Shown: piece after piece, positions 52,176-61,752 of the stretch | How the letters are laid out: each line of letters opens with the position of its first letter | Position numbering within the stretch: the stretch's first letter is position 1 | NCBI GenBank assembly: GCA_016794585.1 | Contig: JAEUJM010000019.1 | Location: 1-64,000, forward strand | Direction: 5' to 3' | DNA length: 64,000 nucleotides | Source: Acidimicrobiales bacterium | GTDB taxonomy: Bacteria > Actinomycetota > Acidimicrobiia > Acidimicrobiales > DATDAH01 | The notes under the pieces: generated by a model | Database searches by the model: none | The model's input: the letters and a program-made list of their open reading frames with translations, nothing else | What the model was told of the DNA's origin: nothing | Position numbers and translations under genes: made by a program

Positions 52176-52202
52176 GAACCTTTCCCCACACTCGTGCGAT
52201 AG
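52176..52202 (+). promoter_or_regulatory. ECF-type promoter candidate GAACC-N16-CGATAG
   Basis: GAACC at 52176-52180 and CGATAG at 52197-52202 have spacing usual for ECF promoters. It would drive the sigma gene that follows, suggesting self-control. Confidence 0.45.
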
Positions 52203-52232
52203 ACGGTCCAGACGAGAGCCGGGAGGGCCGTC

Positions 52233-52784
52233 ATCGCCGAACCAGGACCAGGGGACCCGGCGTTCGCCGCGTTCTGCAGGGACCAGTACCCGGCCCTCGT
52301 GGGTCTGCTCTCCCTGCACGTCGGCGACCGCCGCATCGCCGAGGAGCTCGCCCACGACGCCCTCGTGCGGACCCAGGAGCAGTGGGAGCGCGTCCGCCAC
52401 ATGGACGCGCCCGGCGCATGGCTGCGGCGGGTAGGCCTGAACCTGGCCAACTCGTGGTGGCGGCGGCGCTTCGCCGAGCGTCGGGCCAACCGGCTGGCCA
52501 CGGCCGGGGCCGCGACCGACGCTCCCGCCGACGTCGCCGACGCCCTCGCCGTGCGGACGGCCGTCGCCGCTCTCCCCCGCCGTCAGCGCTCCGCCATCAC
52601 CTTGCGCTACTTCGTCGGCTTGAGCGTGGCCGAGGCCGCGTCCGAGATGGGTTGCGCCGAGGGGACCGTGAAGTCGCTGTCCTCCCAGGCCCTCGCCGCC
52701 CTGCGCACCACCTTCACCGACCTCGACGCCGCCCACGCCGCGCACGACACCGACGACCTCGAGGAGGTCGAGCGCCATGGCTGA
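52233..52784 (+). CDS. ECF sigma factor (SigE/SigM-like) with probable ATC start
   Basis: A 183-residue ECF sigma factor. Region 2 includes FAAFCRDQYPALVGLLSLHV and EELAHDALVRTQEQWERV; region 4 is LPRRQRSAITLRYFVGLSV then EAASEMGCAEGTVKSLSSQA. The frame is open from the stop at 52200, yet contains no ATG, GTG or TTG until the GTG at 52299, which would remove part of region 2. ATC 52233 sits 5 nt after GGAGGG and keeps the domain whole, so a rare ATC start is proposed. The next gene overlaps by 8 bp, so it may encode the cognate membrane regulator. Confidence 0.8.
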   Translation: MAEPGPGDPAFAAFCRDQYPALVGLLSLHVGDRRIAEELAHDALVRTQEQWERVRHMDAPGAWLRRVGLNLANSWWRRRFAERRANRLATAGAATDAPADVADALAVRTAVAALPRRQRSAITLRYFVGLSVAEAASEMGCAEGTVKSLSSQALAALRTTFTDLDAAHAAHDTDDLEEVERHG

Positions 52785-54237
52785 ACCACAGGACCTGCTC
52801 CGACGAGGCGCGGCCGTCGGCGGCGAGCCCGACCTCGCCGTCGTCGAGCGACGGGTGAGAGGCCGCCGCCGTCGGAAGCGCTCGGTGGTGGCCGGCGCCG
52901 TGGCGCTCGTCCTGGTCGCACTCGGCGCGAGTGTCGCCGTGCGCCAGGGCGATCCGGAGAGCCAGCGGGTCGTGACCGGCCCCGATGGCCGATCGCTCTC
53001 CGAGCCGGTGGGCTCATGGCACCAGGCCGCCGATCCTCCCTTCGCCGCCCGCGAAGGGGCCTTCACCGCGACGACCGATGACGGCCGCATCCTCGTCTGG
53101 GGCGGTGGCGGGCAGGGCGGGGCCAGCGACGTGCAGGTCGACGGTGGCATCTACGACCCAGAGTCCGACGAGTGGGAGGCCATCCCGGAGGCACCCTTGG
53201 GAACGTCCACACGTCATGCCACCGCATCGCTCGTCGCGAACCGCCTCGCCGTCGCCGACGGCGAAGGAAGCCCGGCCACCGCCGCGGTGTTCGATCTCGA
53301 GGAAATGACCTGGACCGAGGCGCCCCCGACCGGGGTCGACGGCATCCTCAGCGGGCCGCTGTGGGACGGGACCACGATGGCATTGCTGCGCATTCTCCCG
53401 GGTGGCGGAGGTAGTGAGCCACAGACACTCCGGTGGCACGTGGGCGAGGACGCGTGGACCAACGGCGCGCCGTATCCGCTCGGTGCACGGGACGTTCCCG
53501 CAATCGCCCGCCACGAGGGAAGGTTCGCCGTCTGGGGAGGTACCACGTCAGATGACCTAGGACCGGGTCGGCCAGTCGCGCCGGGTCCGGACCCCGGGGC
53601 CACCTCGGACGGTGCCGTGTACGACCTCGCGTCCGACACCTGGCAGGAGATGCCACCCGGTCCGCTGGAGCCGCGAGTCCATGCCGACGCCATCTGGCAG
53701 GAAGGGAATGTCGTCGTGGGCGCTGGCTCGAACGACTTCGATGAATCAGAGACCCCGCTCTCCCCGATCATCGCCAGATACGACCCGAGCACGAACTCCT
53801 GGGGCGAATTGCCCTTCCCGCCAGCCGACGTGGTCAATGCCAACTGGAACGGTGTCGAGGCCCCCGCCTTCTTCCTAGAGGGGGGCGCCTCTGGAGCGAT
53901 CACCGTCGAAGGTGAGGCAGGCATGCACAGCGGTCCGCAGCCTCGGTGGTTCACGCTCGGCGGCGAGTGGGAGGAGGCCCCCTTCTACGACCTCCACGAC
54001 CTGGACGTCGGCCTCGTCGCCACCAGCGCCACCCGAGACAACCCGGACGACGGGCCGTTCCAGCTGGCCGTCCGGGTGGCGCCCGGCGTATGGCTCGACG
54101 GCACCGACGGCCCGTTCACGAACCGCAGGGAGCCCGCCGTCGGCACCGCTGGCGACCACCTGCTCGTGGTCGGCGGGCTCGAGGGCCGAGACATCGAGCC
54201 CGTCGGCGATGCCTGGGTCTTCGACGTCTCGGGGTGA
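52777..54237 (+). CDS. Membrane-anchored kelch-like beta-propeller protein
   Basis: A 486-residue protein. A cytoplasmic basic segment (1-35, RRVRGRRRRKRS) leads to one membrane helix (36-54); the rest is extracytoplasmic. The outer part has repeated blades with kelch-like sequence (GRILVWGGGGQGG, GGIYDPESDEWEAIP, GAVYDLASDTWQEMP, IARYDPSTNSWGELP). It overlaps the ECF sigma gene by 8 bp, the same spacing as the sigma/anti-sigma pair at 8 kb. It may restrain that sigma factor, though no ZAS motif is visible. The gene is complete and ends 45 bp before the IS. Confidence 0.83.
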   Translation: MAEPQDLLRRGAAVGGEPDLAVVERRVRGRRRRKRSVVAGAVALVLVALGASVAVRQGDPESQRVVTGPDGRSLSEPVGSWHQAADPPFAAREGAFTATTDDGRILVWGGGGQGGASDVQVDGGIYDPESDEWEAIPEAPLGTSTRHATASLVANRLAVADGEGSPATAAVFDLEEMTWTEAPPTGVDGILSGPLWDGTTMALLRILPGGGGSEPQTLRWHVGEDAWTNGAPYPLGARDVPAIARHEGRFAVWGGTTSDDLGPGRPVAPGPDPGATSDGAVYDLASDTWQEMPPGPLEPRVHADAIWQEGNVVVGAGSNDFDESETPLSPIIARYDPSTNSWGELPFPPADVVNANWNGVEAPAFFLEGGASGAITVEGEAGMHSGPQPRWFTLGGEWEEAPFYDLHDLDVGLVATSATRDNPDDGPFQLAVRVAPGVWLDGTDGPFTNRREPAVGTAGDHLLVVGGLEGRDIEPVGDAWVFDVSG

Positions 54238-54281
54238 GCTGCGCCACTCATCCGCCAACCTGAGGTGCATCCCCCCGTTCT

Positions 54282-54308
54282 GGCGGTTCTTTGACGGATC
54301 GGCAGCGG
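54282..54308. repeat. IS30 left inverted repeat
   Basis: GGCGGTTCTTTGACGGATCG followed by GCAGCGG. It matches the right end in 20 of 27 positions by my count. Confidence 0.75.
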
Positions 54309-54387
54309 TATGCGCCGGCGGGCTCAAGGGGTCCTCGCGACATCTCGTCGAGACGAACAGTCTCAAGCGAGACGAGGAGGTCGTGTG

Positions 54388-55558
54388 ATGGGCAAAGCGA
54401 AGCGGCAGTGGCGGAGGGTCACCGAGGACAAGCGCAGGGAGATGATCCGTTTGGCGGCGCGGGGCATGTCGCGCGACGACATTGCCTCGGCGGTCTGCCT
54501 CGGCGCAGGGTCGGTATTCGAATGTGCTGGTTCCTTTGGGTGGGGTGGTGCGCCCGGAGATGTGGGAGGTCCCCGACGGCCGGCTCACGCTTGATCATCG
54601 GGTCGAGATCCGCCTCGGGCTCGAACGAGGCGAGTCCTTCGCGGTCATCGCCGAGCGGATCGGGTTTCACCGCTCCACGGTGTGGCGCGAGGTCAAAGAC
54701 AACGGCGGACGCGACCTCTACGCGCCGATGGCGGCGCATCGGGCGGCGTGTTCTCGGCGGGAGCGGCCCAAGGAGACCAAGCTGGCGGCGAACCCCCGGA
54801 TGTGCGCCATGGTGGTCGAGGGCATGGAGAAGCTGTGGTCCCCCGAGCAGATCTCGGCGGCGCTGCACGAGGACCATCCTGACGACCCGGAGATGTGGGT
54901 GTCGCACGAGACGATCTACAAGTCGCTGTATGTGCAGGGCCGGGGCGAGCTGCGCCGAGAGCTCACTGCGTGTCTGCGCACCGGCCGCGCCGCCCGCAAG
55001 CACCGCAGCCGGGTCGAGCGCCGCGGCCAACTCAAAGACATCGTCACCATCTCAGAGCGGCCCGCCGAGGTCGAGGACCGGGCAGTGCCCGGCCACTGGG
55101 AGGGTGACCTCATCATCGGCAAGAACAACAAGAGCGCGATCGGCACCCTGGTGGAACGCTCGATCCGGTTCGTGATGCTCCTGCACCTTCCGGAGGGGCA
55201 GAGCGCCCCGTCGGTCCGAGACGCCATGACCGAGGCCATCCAGACCCTGCCCGAGGCGCTGCGCCGCTCCATCACCTGGGACCGGGGCAAGGAGATGGCC
55301 GAACACGCCCAGTTCAGCGTCGACACCGGCGTCGACGTCTATTTCTGCGACCCGCACTCGCCCTGGCAGCGCGGCAGCAACGAGAACACGAACGGACTGC
55401 TCCGCCAGTACTTCCCCAAAGGCACCGACCTGTCGCTCCACGACGTCGAACGCCTCGCCGAGGTCGCTGACAGCCTCAACGGCCGGCCCCGCAAGACCCT
55501 CGGATGGAAGAATCCAGCACAGGCACTCGACGAGCTCCTTGTCGCGATGACCGATTGA
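54388..55558 (+). pseudogene. IS30-family transposase, frameshifted
   Basis: A DDE transposase in two frames. The N-terminal helix-turn-helix (ATG 54388: EDKRREMIRLAARGMSRDDI) runs in one frame up to GSVF, then becomes unrelated and stops at 54594. The rest continues one frame later with NVLVPLGGVVRPEMW and a second DNA-binding part (SFAVIAERIGFHRSTVWREV). The DDE core follows: GHWEGDLIIGK (D), ITWDRGKE (D) and SPWQRGSNENTNGLLRQY (E), stop at 55558. One extra base near 54520 explains the shift. A TTG at 54482 could restart the longer frame without the first helix-turn-helix. Probably inactive, unless +1 recoding occurs. Confidence 0.8.
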
Positions 55559-55563
55559 GACCG

Positions 55564-55590
55564 CCGCCGTCGATCCGTCATTGAACCTCC
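55564..55590. repeat. IS30 right inverted repeat
   Basis: Its reverse complement reads GGAGGTTCAATGACGGATCG then ACGGCGG, matching the left end. Confidence 0.75.
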
Positions 55591-55665
55591 GAGTCCCTCG
55601 ACGAGGGGGACCACGACGTTCAACGGACCGATCGGCCCCGGCGTTCAGATAAACGGCCGCCGCCG

Positions 55666-56028
55666 CTACGGGGCGGCGAGGAGCTCGAGGCGGTTGCCCC
55701 AGGGGTCGTGGACGTGGAAGCGGGTGACGCCGGGGTTGGCGTCGTCCCACACCACGTCGTGGCCGGCGGCGGTGAGGCGGGCGGCCAGGTCCTCTAGATC
55801 GTCGGCCAGCAGGCCGGGATGGGCCTTGCGGGCGGGGGCGAAGTCGGCCTCGACGCCGACGTGGAGCTCCTGGGCGCCGCAGCGGAACCAGCACCCGCCG
55901 CGGGCGGCGAGCACGGGTGGCTTGGGCAGCTCGGGCATCCCCAGCAGCTCGCCGTAGAAGTGGCGGGCGGCGTCCTCGCACCCCGGCGGCGCCGCCACCT
56001 GCACGTGATCCACCCCGACGATCCCCAT
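55666..56028 (-). CDS. VOC (glyoxalase/bleomycin resistance)-superfamily protein
   Basis: A 120-residue one-domain metalloenzyme-like protein. VGVDHVQVAAPPGCEDAARHFYGELLGMPELP is the family start; ELHVGV and RFHVHDPWGNRLELL supply the usual His/Glu metal positions. The reaction is unknown (lyase, dioxygenase or isomerase types exist). ATG 56028 is preferred over 56049 because TAGCGT lies 8 nt upstream and homologues begin here. The IS lies 75 bp past its end. Confidence 0.87.
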   Translation of the reverse strand: MGIVGVDHVQVAAPPGCEDAARHFYGELLGMPELPKPPVLAARGGCWFRCGAQELHVGVEADFAPARKAHPGLLADDLEDLAARLTAAGHDVVWDDANPGVTRFHVHDPWGNRLELLAAP

Positions 56029-56036
56029 CGCCGCCC

Positions 56037-56042
56037 ACGCTA
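56037..56042 (-). promoter_or_regulatory. -10 element TAGCGT, leaderless start
   Basis: TAGCGT on the minus strand is 8 nt upstream of the ATG at 56028. Confidence 0.55.
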
Positions 56043-56211
56043 CGGCCATGAGCACGGACGGAGTGCGCACGGCCGGCGGGCCCGTCGGTCAGCCCGACGA
56101 GCCCGGTTGCGGTCACCACCTCGTCGATTCCGCTCGGCGGGCGCCGACGAGGGCCGCACGTCCCACCGTGGGTGGCCGGATCCACCCTGACGCCGCCGAA
56201 ACGCCCTCGTT

Positions 56212-56250
56212 GGAGGGAATAGCCCCCGGATTCCGGGGGCTATTCCCTCC
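56212..56250. repeat. 39-bp perfect inverted repeat between divergent genes
   Basis: GGAGGGAATAGCCCCCGGA (56212-56230) and its exact complement (56232-56250) flank one T. It lies in the 285-bp region between the divergent VOC and glycosylase genes, not after a gene, so an ordinary terminator role is unlikely. The rest of this region holds the two -10 boxes and nothing else I can identify. Confidence 0.7.
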
Positions 56251-56302
56251 ACGTCGAGCCGCTCGACCGCAGGCGGCCACCGTCCGTGGCGGCGCTGGCG
56301 GT

Positions 56303-56308
56303 AGGTTG
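56303..56308 (+). promoter_or_regulatory. -10 element TAGGTT, leaderless start
   Basis: TAGGTT ends 5 nt before the GTG at 56314. Confidence 0.55.
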
Positions 56309-56313
56309 GCGCG

Positions 56314-57150
56314 GTGCCCGAGATGCCGGAGCTCCAGGCCCACGCCGAGCGTCTCACCGAGGAGTTCGGCGGCGCCGAGCTGGCCACGTTCCGGCCCATC
56401 TCCTTCACGGCCCTGAAGACCTACGCGCCCCAGCCCGACGAGGCCTACGGCACCTCCCTCCAGCGGGTGGGCCGGCGGGGGAAGTACCTACTGCTCGAGT
56501 TCCCGCCGCTCACCTTCGTCATCCACCTCATGCAGGGCGGCCGCCTCAAGCCCGACGAGAAGCAGAGCCCCAAGCCTCGCGGCGGGCTGGCCCGCTTCGT
56601 CTTCGCCGACGGACGGGCGCTGCTGCTCACCGAGGCCGGCACCGAGAAGCGGGCCGGCGTGTGGGCCGTCGCCGGCGACGTGGAGACCCAGGACCCGATC
56701 CTCGGGCTCGGCCCCGACGCCGAGACCCTCGACGCCGCCGCGCTCGGAGCCGTCCTGGCCCAGCACTCGGGGCGCATCCACGGGGTGCTGCGCAACCAGC
56801 AGGCGCTGGCCGGCCTCGGCCGGCGCCTGGCCAACGAGATCTGTCACACCGCCAAGCTCTCCCCCTTCGCGAACGCGGCCAAGCTCACCCCCGACGAGGT
56901 CGAGCGCCTCGCCACCGCCATCCACACCGAGTGCGAGGCGTCGCTCACCTACGAGCGGGGCCGCGAGGACATGAGCTCGTCGAAGGAGCGGCCCGGCGCC
57001 GTCCACCACCGTGAGGGCGAGACCTGTCCGGTGTGCGGCGACACGGTGCGGGCCGTCGAGTACCGCAGCTACACGGTGAACTACTGCGCCACGTGCCAGA
57101 CCGGCGGCAAGGTCCTGGCCGACAACACCACCAGCAAGTTCCTGAAGTAG
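56314..57150 (+). CDS. Fpg/Nei-family DNA glycosylase with zinc finger
   Basis: A 278-residue base-excision repair enzyme. It starts MPEMPELQAHAERL, placing the catalytic Pro2-Glu3 after Met removal. RRGKYLLLEF is the conserved lysine strand, GLGRRLANEICHTAKLSPF is the helix-two-turn-helix, and the C-terminal zinc finger is CPVCGDTV and YCATCQTGG. Damaged purines or pyrimidines are removed and the strand nicked; specificity cannot be read. A GTG start is chosen because TAGGTT lies 5 nt upstream. Confidence 0.9.
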   Translation: MPEMPELQAHAERLTEEFGGAELATFRPISFTALKTYAPQPDEAYGTSLQRVGRRGKYLLLEFPPLTFVIHLMQGGRLKPDEKQSPKPRGGLARFVFADGRALLLTEAGTEKRAGVWAVAGDVETQDPILGLGPDAETLDAAALGAVLAQHSGRIHGVLRNQQALAGLGRRLANEICHTAKLSPFANAAKLTPDEVERLATAIHTECEASLTYERGREDMSSSKERPGAVHHREGETCPVCGDTVRAVEYRSYTVNYCATCQTGGKVLADNTTSKFLK

Positions 57151-57169
57151 CCGCTCCGACCGCCATCGT

Positions 57170-57333
57170 CAGGGCGCCGAGCCGACCCCGTCAGGCACCG
57201 GCGAAGCCGTCGTCGGCCGCATCGACGCCGCCAGCACAGCCCTCCGGCGAACCGCCCGACCGACTTTCAGGGCGCCGAGCGGACCCCCGTCGGGCACGGT
57301 CGCTGACACGTCGGCCGCGTCGACGCCGCCAGC
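57170..57333. repeat. Imperfect direct duplication, period 98 bp
   Basis: CAGGGCGCCGAGC begins at 57170 and again at 57268. Matching CGTCGGCCGC and CGACGCCGCCAGC segments follow in each copy. The 218-bp region between the glycosylase and the next gene consists mostly of these two units; no gene is evident. Confidence 0.6.
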
Positions 57334-57368
57334 CGAAACCCCGAGGAATCAGCGCGACGAGTCGTCGC

Positions 57369-57884
57369 TCAGGGTGCCGGCTCGTCGGCCGCCCCGTCGG
57401 GCGCTGCGGCCGCGGTCGTCGGCGGGGAGGATGCCGTGGTGGGGGTGGTGGGCGGGGGTGGGGCGACCGTGGTCGGCGACGCATTGCCGCCGGCGCTGAC
57501 CAGCGCCACGCCGGCCGGCGAGGTGGTCGGCGTCCCCGCCGTCGCGGGATCGCCTGTCTCCACGGACTGGTCTTCCTCGTCGCCGGCGACTGCGGTCGTG
57601 GCCGCTCCCGGATCGACCGTCGTGGCGCTGCCCGATCCCGACTCCGGCGTCGCGGACGGCGGGCGGCCCTGGGACGAGGCGGCGGTCGCTCGTGCCGGGG
57701 CCGGGTCCGTTCGACCGGACGAACCGACGGACGCGGTCAGGAGCGAGAAGGCGATCCCGCCCAACAGGGCCAGGACGCAACCGAGAACGCCGATGGCGAT
57801 GAGCTCACGGCGACGGCGACGGTCGTCGGCGCGGACGGTGCCGGCCGACTCCGAAGCCGAGGACGGCGAGGGGGCGTCGGACAC
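57369..57884 (-). CDS. Small membrane protein with Thr/Pro/Ala-rich extracytoplasmic tail
   Basis: A 171-residue protein of unknown function. A polar, Arg-rich N-terminus (to residue 27) is followed by one membrane helix (about 28-50). The remaining ~120 residues are Thr, Pro, Ala, Gly and Ser, low in complexity, as in mucin-like or wall-spanning linkers. GTG 57884 lies 6 nt after TAGGAC. The composition makes family assignment impossible; the gene call rests on the promoter, the helix and frame length. Confidence 0.6.
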   Translation of the reverse strand: MSDAPSPSSASESAGTVRADDRRRRRELIAIGVLGCVLALLGGIAFSLLTASVGSSGRTDPAPARATAASSQGRPPSATPESGSGSATTVDPGAATTAVAGDEEDQSVETGDPATAGTPTTSPAGVALVSAGGNASPTTVAPPPPTTPTTASSPPTTAAAAPDGAADEPAP

Positions 57885-57890
57885 GCCAGG

Positions 57891-57896
57891 GTCCTA
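57891..57896 (-). promoter_or_regulatory. -10 element TAGGAC, leaderless start
   Basis: TAGGAC on the minus strand is 6 nt upstream of the GTG at 57884. Confidence 0.45.
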
Positions 57897-57965
57897 CCCC
57901 GACGATCGAGCCCGATGCACCCAGTTGCCCACCGGCCGGACCGGGCGCCGGTCCCAGAACGCGAA

Positions 57966-58009
57966 CTGGCTCCCGATTCGGTCGCCAGAGCGATCGAATC
58001 GGGAGCCAG
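57966..58009 (-). terminator. 20-bp stem hairpin, copy 2 of the repeated element
   Basis: CTGGCTCCCGATTCGGTCGC (57966-57985) pairs with 57990-58009 with one G-T mismatch. It lies 16 nt past the mdh stop. Its reverse complement matches the hairpin at 52116-52159 over about 50 bp. Confidence 0.75.
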
Positions 58010-58025
58010 AACGGAGCGCCTGCGG

Positions 58026-59015
<990 letters not shown>

Positions 59016-59021
59016 CCCCCG

Positions 59022-59027
59022 AACCTA
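59022..59027 (-). promoter_or_regulatory. -10 element TAGGTT, leaderless start
   Basis: TAGGTT on the minus strand is 6 nt upstream of the ATG at 59015. Confidence 0.6.
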
Positions 59028-59071
59028 CCCAAAGGACCCGCAGTCACCGAAAAATCGAATCAGCGCCAGCT

Positions 59072-59106
59072 ATCGGGAGGGCGCCCTCGATGGGCGCTCT
59101 CCCGAT
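59072..59106. terminator. 15-bp stem hairpin with one mismatch
   Basis: ATCGGGAGGGCGCCC pairs with GGGCGCTCTCCCGAT around TCGAT. It lies upstream of the mdh promoter and may insulate it from aldehyde dehydrogenase read-through. Confidence 0.5.
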
Positions 59107-59193
59107 CCCGCCCCCCAAACAGCAGAACGGTCGATGTCCCCGGCACCCACGGGAAACCCGCCAGGTGGCCGCCGAAGGTCGGCGGGTGGCGCC

Positions 59194-59254
59194 GATCCGG
59201 AGGGTCCGAGAGATCGCCACATGCCTTTCCGTGGCGATTCTCGGATACCGGATC
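59194..59254 (-). terminator. Long interrupted hairpin after the aldehyde dehydrogenase
   Basis: GATCCGG, CCGAGA and ATCGCCAC pair in order with GTGGCGAT, CTCGG and CCGGATC, with a 10-nt apical loop and small internal loops. It lies 51 bp after the stop at 59305. Confidence 0.6.
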
Positions 59255-59304
59255 GGGGACAGGACCCGCCGACCGCAGGCGGCCGGCCATGCGCGAGACG
59301 CGCG

Positions 59305-60720
59305 CTAGCGCTGGATCGACTTCACCTCGAGGAACTCCTCGAGCCCGTAGACCCCGTTCTCGCGCCCGTACCCGCTCTGTCCGTAGCCGCCGAACGGAGC
59401 CAAGATGTTGTACGAGCCGCCGTTGACGTCGATCTGGCCGGCCCGCATGCGTCGCGCCACCGCCTCGGCCCGCTCCTGCGACCCGGACTGCACGCCGCCG
59501 GCGAGGCCGTAGAGGGTGCCGTTGGCGATGCGGATGGCGTCCTCCTCGTCCTCGTAGGGGATGATCGACAGGACGGGTCCGAAGATCTCCTCCTGCGCGA
59601 TGGTCGAGTCGGGGTCGACGTTGGCGAAGACGGTGGGCTGGATGAAGTAGCCGGTGTCGAGGCCCTCGGGGGGCTCGACACCGCCGGTGACGAGGGTGGC
59701 GCCCTCGTCGATGCCCTTCTGGATGTAGCTGCGCACCCGGTCGCGCTGGGTGGCGGAGATGACCGGGCCGAGGGTGGCCTCGCTGTCGGCGGGGCCGACC
59801 GGGATGGCCTCGGCGGCGGCCTTGGCCAGGGCGGCGACCTCGTCCTGCTTGTCGCGGGGGACCAGCATCCGGGTGTGGGCGGTGCAGGTCTGACCGGAGT
59901 TGAGGTAGCAGCCGAACACGCCCTTGCCCACGACCTTCTCGAAATCGGCGTCGTCGAGCAGGATGTTGGCGGACTTGCCGCCGAGCTCGAGGGCGACCCG
60001 CTTCACGGTCTTGGCCGCCACCTCGGCGACGCGCTTGCCCGCCGCGGTGGAGCCGGTGAACGACACCATGTTCACGTCGGGGTGCTCGGCGAGGCGCTCG
60101 CCGACGACCGGGCCGACACCGGTCACGAGGTTGAACACGCCGGCGGGGAAGCCGACCTCGTCGATGACCTCGGCGAGGATGAAGGCGTTGAGGGGTGCGA
60201 CCTCGCTGGGCTTGAGCACGACGGTGCAGCCGGCGGCGAGCGCCGGGGCGACCTTGCAGACGATCTGGTGGAGCGGGTAGTTCCACGGGGTGATGGCGCC
60301 GACGACGCCGACGGGCTCCTTCACCACGAGGGAGTTGCCGATCTCCTCCTCGAACTCGTAGTTCTCGAGGATCTCGACGTAGTTGGCGGCGTTGCCCACG
60401 GGCAGGCCGGCCTGGATCATGTTCGCCCACATGAGGGGCATGCCCACTTCCTGGCTGATGACCTCGCCGATCTCGGCGCTGCGTGCGGCCAGGCCCTCGG
60501 CGAGGCGTTGGAGGTACTTCCCGCGCTCCTCCTTGGGGGTGTAGCCCCACGTCTGGAAGGCCGCGGCCGCGGCGGCGACGGCCTTGTCGACGTCGGCCGT
60601 TGTCCCCTCGGGGATGTGGCCCATGACCTCTTCGGTGGAGGCGTTGATGACCTCGATCGTGCCCTTGCCATCCGGCTCGACCCAGGCCCCGTCGATGTAG
60701 AACTTGTCGTGATCCCTCAT
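59305..60720 (-). CDS. NAD(P)-dependent aldehyde dehydrogenase
   Basis: A 471-residue ALDH-superfamily enzyme that oxidises an aldehyde to an acid. It has the N-terminal [10 protein letters not shown], the cofactor site [15 protein letters not shown] and FTGSTAAGK, the general base in ALELGGKS and the nucleophile cysteine in [14 protein letters not shown] and [14 protein letters not shown] are other family markers. ATG 60720 lies 7 nt after TAGCGT. Substrate not determinable; close in type to aldehyde dehydrogenases of broad specificity. Confidence 0.94.
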   Translation of the reverse strand: MRDHDKFYIDGAWVEPDGKGTIEVINASTEEVMGHIPEGTTADVDKAVAAAAAAFQTWGYTPKEERGKYLQRLAEGLAARSAEIGEVISQEVGMPLMWANMIQAGLPVGNAANYVEILENYEFEEEIGNSLVVKEPVGVVGAITPWNYPLHQIVCKVAPALAAGCTVVLKPSEVAPLNAFILAEVIDEVGFPAGVFNLVTGVGPVVGERLAEHPDVNMVSFTGSTAAGKRVAEVAAKTVKRVALELGGKSANILLDDADFEKVVGKGVFGCYLNSGQTCTAHTRMLVPRDKQDEVAALAKAAAEAIPVGPADSEATLGPVISATQRDRVRSYIQKGIDEGATLVTGGVEPPEGLDTGYFIQPTVFANVDPDSTIAQEEIFGPVLSIIPYEDEEDAIRIANGTLYGLAGGVQSGSQERAEAVARRMRAGQIDVNGGSYNILAPFGGYGQSGYGRENGVYGLEEFLEVKSIQR

Positions 60721-60727
60721 GCAGGGA

Positions 60728-60733
60728 ACGCTA
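60728..60733 (-). promoter_or_regulatory. -10 element TAGCGT, leaderless start
   Basis: TAGCGT on the minus strand is 7 nt upstream of the ATG at 60720. Confidence 0.55.
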
Positions 60734-60820
60734 CCGGCCCGACGCCGCCGGCGTTCCGCCGAACGCTCGCCCGACCGGTCTGCGACCACGTCGGGCCGCA
60801 ACGAGCGGACGAGCCCGCGG

Positions 60821-61687
60821 TCAGGCGTCGGCGGCGAGGCCCAGGTTGGCGTAGATCTCGCGGGTCGCGGTGGAGCGGTTGAGGGTGTAGAAGTGCAGGC
60901 CCGGGACGCCGGCGTCGAGCAGGTCCTGGCAGAGCTCGGTGGCCACCTCGACGCCGATGCGGCGCAGCTCGGCGGGGTCGTCGCTGGCGGCCACGAGGCG
61001 CTCCGCGAGGTCGGCCGGGAACTCGGCGCCGGCCATCTCGGCGAAGCGCTTCACCTGGCCGGCGTTGGTCACCGGCATGATCCCGGGCAGTACCGGCTTG
61101 GTGCAGCCGAGGGCGGCGAGCTCGTCGATCATCGAGAGGTAGTCCGAAGCCCGGAAGAAGAACTGGGTGATGCCGAAGTCGGCCACGGCCAGCTTGGCGG
61201 CGAGGTGGACGCGGTCGCTGTCGCGGTCGGGCGAGCGGGGGTGCAGCTCGGGGTGGGCGGCCACGCCGACGGAGAAGTCGCCCACCTCGCGCACCAGCTC
61301 GACGAGGTCGAGGGCGTAGGTCAGCTCATCGGTGGCGGCGATCTCCTCACCCGCCGGCGGATCGCCCGCCAGGGCCAGGATGTTCTCGATGCCCGCCTCG
61401 CGGTAGCCGGTGAGGATGTCCACGAGCTCGTCGCGGGTGTGGCCGATGCAGGTGAGGTGCGCCATCGCCGGCAGGGAGGTGTCCCGCTCGATGTGCAGCA
61501 CCACGTCGCGGGTGCGCTCGCGGGTGCTGCCGCCGGCGCCGTAGGTGACCGAAACGAACGAGGGCCCGAGGGGCTCGAGCTCGCCGATGGTCTTCTCGAG
61601 CAGCGCGGTGGCCTCGTCGGACTTCGGGGGGAAGAACTCGAACGAGTAGGTGCGCCCCGCCGCGAGCAGGTCGGCGATCTTGGTCAT
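60821..61687 (-). CDS. metF: 5,10-methylenetetrahydrofolate reductase
   Basis: A 288-residue flavoprotein supplying methyl-THF for methionine synthesis. [38 protein letters not shown] and ILALAGDPP are the canonical FAD/folate-binding segments, and FGITQFFF and PGIMPVTN follow in order. It reads toward the aldehyde dehydrogenase but has its own TAGCCT box. It lies near folD and purH, so folate one-carbon genes cluster here. Confidence 0.96.
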   Translation of the reverse strand: MTKIADLLAAGRTYSFEFFPPKSDEATALLEKTIGELEPLGPSFVSVTYGAGGSTRERTRDVVLHIERDTSLPAMAHLTCIGHTRDELVDILTGYREAGIENILALAGDPPAGEEIAATDELTYALDLVELVREVGDFSVGVAAHPELHPRSPDRDSDRVHLAAKLAVADFGITQFFFRASDYLSMIDELAALGCTKPVLPGIMPVTNAGQVKRFAEMAGAEFPADLAERLVAASDDPAELRRIGVEVATELCQDLLDAGVPGLHFYTLNRSTATREIYANLGLAADA

Positions 61688-61696
61688 GGGGACGCG

Positions 61697-61702
61697 AGGC
61701 TA
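61697..61702 (-). promoter_or_regulatory. -10 element TAGCCT, leaderless start
   Basis: TAGCCT on the minus strand is 9 nt upstream of the ATG at 61687. Confidence 0.5.
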
Positions 61703-61752
61703 CGGGAGCCGGCCCTCGGGGGCCAACGACCCCCGTGTCGACCTGCCCGGAG

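Larger units (their letters stand above)
54282..55590. mobile_element. IS30-family insertion sequence, about 1.3 kb
   Basis: Imperfect inverted ends (54282-54308 and 55564-55590) share TGACGGATCG and flanking GG-GGTTC bases. They enclose one IS30 transposase reading frame with a frameshift. Direct target repeats are not evident. It sits between the kelch protein gene and the VOC gene and disrupts neither. Confidence 0.83.

Noticed and set aside
54277-54284. Third copy of the duplicated hairpin next to the IS left end (GTTCTGGC)
   Set aside because: Only 8 bases match and no complementary arm follows.
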